A stretch of DNA of 64,000 nucleotides from Sinomicrobium kalidii (GTDB lineage: Bacteria > Bacteroidota > Bacteroidia > Flavobacteriales > Flavobacteriaceae): positions 186,001 to 250,000 of the forward strand of contig NZ_CP089211.1 of NCBI RefSeq assembly GCF_021183825.1, written 5' to 3'. The position numbers and the translations under genes were made by a program. Positions 63,086-64,000 of the stretch are shown here, one piece after another; within the stretch, counting starts at the first letter, position 1, and each line of letters opens with the position of its first letter. The notes under the pieces were generated by a model. That model did not search any database. It was not told the origin of the DNA and saw only the letters and a list, made by a program, of their open reading frames with translations.

Positions 63086-64000
63086 TTAGTATTTTTTTGT
63101 CCCGGACAATTCCGGCTTCAGTATTCCCGGGTAAGCCATCCCCCCGGAACGGGGAAAATCGATACCGAGCAGAAGAGCCGCTATTGAGGGGATATCTTCC
63201 AGCTGCATGAACGGGATGTTCATCTCCTTCTCAAAGCCAGCCCCGAACCCGATAAAACCGGTATATATATCGTGAAAGTCGGGGTAATAGCCGTGCTTCC
63301 CTCCCCTTTTTTCCTTTAAAAGGGGACCTTCCGTGTCATTATCAAAACAGAATCCCCTGCGGGCCGAAATGGCCAGTTGAACATCGGGATGGCCCTGCAT
63401 TTCCCGGATCTGTTTTTCTTCAATCACTTTAAACGTGCTCCTTTGCGTAAGCGGTAAACCTTCAAGCATCTTTCTCACCTTTCCCACGGTGGTTTTATCA
63501 TTCCCGTTTTTCAGGTGCAGAAAGGCCGATCCCCCGGTGGAAAAGAAAAAGGCCTTGTCATCCAAACCGTTTTCCTTCAGCCACAGGTTGGGAGAGATAC
63601 TCGTATGCGTGGTCACAAAACCGTGATCCCCCGTAATGATAATGGCCGTATGTTCCAGTATCCCGGCTTTTTCCAGGGCATTGTATATTTCACCGACACT
63701 GTGATCTGCCCCGGCAACGGCCCTTTTTACCAGGTCTCCCCGTCTTCCTTCCCTGTGCTGGGCTCCATCCGTGTTGGGCAGGTGAACCGTGAGAAGGTTC
63801 GGTTTGTATTTTTCTATGATGTAACCGGCAATCCGCCCGAGGTTTACATCCATCCGCAGGGATGACAAATTGTATTCATCGATGTCCAGTTTTCCCGTGG
63901 CTTCAGCTACCGCTTCTTCAAACAGGCCCCGGGGATTGGCATATTTTGCCGTTGCCCCTCTCCTGTCCATCGGGTTTTCAAAAGACCAGATCTCGGGGAT
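63086..64000 (-). CDS. Alkaline-phosphatase-superfamily phosphodiesterase/nucleotide pyrophosphatase (5' end beyond window)
   Basis: Open to the right edge, with 304 codons visible; the first residues and the nucleophile region lie outside. The type-I phosphodiesterase/nucleotide pyrophosphatase features seen are LTVHLPNTDGAQHREG (Asp, His), HTAIIITGDHGF (Asp, His metal site) and GKHGYYPDFHDIYTGFIGFGAGF (His). A MAYPGILKP tail follows QLEDIPSIAALLLGIDFP, typical of the family's C-terminus. The gene is convergent with the purple-acid-phosphatase gene. It is not in the same transcript, but could serve the same phosphorus-scavenging purpose. Confidence 0.88.
   Translation of the reverse strand: MPEIWSFENPMDRRGATAKYANPRGLFEEAVAEATGKLDIDEYNLSSLRMDVNLGRIAGYIIEKYKPNLLTVHLPNTDGAQHREGRRGDLVKRAVAGADHSVGEIYNALEKAGILEHTAIIITGDHGFVTTHTSISPNLWLKENGLDDKAFFFSTGGSAFLHLKNGNDKTTVGKVRKMLEGLPLTQRSTFKVIEEKQIREMQGHPDVQLAISARRGFCFDNDTEGPLLKEKRGGKHGYYPDFHDIYTGFIGFGAGFEKEMNIPFMQLEDIPSIAALLLGIDFPRSGGMAYPGILKPELSGTKKY

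Overview
The window is chromosomal DNA from a member of the Bacteroidota, almost certainly a Flavobacteriia/Flavobacteriaceae species. The evidence is: two SusC/RagA-type TonB-linked receptors (one with its SusD partner), an ECF sigma/FecR pair of the Bacteroidetes type, promoters of the form TAnnTTTG with an upstream TTG/TTTG, almost no Shine-Dalgarno sequences, and lineage-typical families (DUF3810, DUF349, DUF2490, OstA-like, 6S-Flavo-like RNA next to zapA). By eye the base composition is moderate. The integrase region at 50.5-52.2 kb is visibly more AT-rich.

Layout. 1-2.75 kb: 3'-truncated SusC receptor (-) with a palindrome-rich promoter. 2.96-4.69 kb: intact IS1182-type insertion sequence. 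4.7-10.3 kb: glyA (-), fumarylacetoacetase, a secreted M28 peptidase and prfB with its programmed +1 frameshift. 10.3-11.4 kb: gene-free repeat region. 11.4-21.9 kb: HAD phosphatase, ArsC-like protein, esterase, DJ-1/PfpI protein, YceI, a four-copy minisatellite, an AraC-pirin-GNAT-pirin cluster, pepD and DUF3810. 22.1-28.9 kb: two amidohydrolase-fold exported proteins, a TrmH/SpoU methyltransferase and an M48 protease. 29.1-44.9 kb: rel, fur-family regulator, purA, OstA-like protein, isochorismatase-like hydrolase, class III aminotransferase, TPR protein, a tandem DUF368 pair, aroE, DUF349 and DUF2490. 44.9-50.2 kb (-): cyclase-family protein, LLM oxidoreductase, rny, 6S-type RNA, zapA, zapB-like and DUF72. 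50.4-52.0 kb: tRNA-Arg and a solo tyrosine recombinase. 52.2-64 kb: ppk1 (-), then ECF sigma, FecR, STN-containing SusC, SusD and a purple-acid-phosphatase-like lipoprotein, facing a truncated alkaline-phosphatase-superfamily gene.

Most of the window is housekeeping: one-carbon metabolism, purine and shikimate synthesis, stringent response, RNA turnover, division, envelope biogenesis and translation termination. The most system-like block is the right-hand locus. A cell-surface-signalling triad (sigma, FecR, STN-SusC) drives a SusCD importer flanked by two phosphoester hydrolases and ppk1, which suggests capture of a phosphorylated substrate and storage of phosphate. This is inference from gene order.

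The most unusual non-coding signals are: a structured intergenic repeat present twice (10.55 and 61.4 kb) with a compensatory base change in one stem; a 283-bp element bounded by perfect 19-bp inverted repeats between susD and the phosphatase gene; a degenerate 21-bp tandem array at 10.8-11.0 kb; a 126-142-bp minisatellite at 15.5-16.0 kb; a 6S-like RNA; and an integrase gene whose 5' end carries two compensating homopolymer indels.
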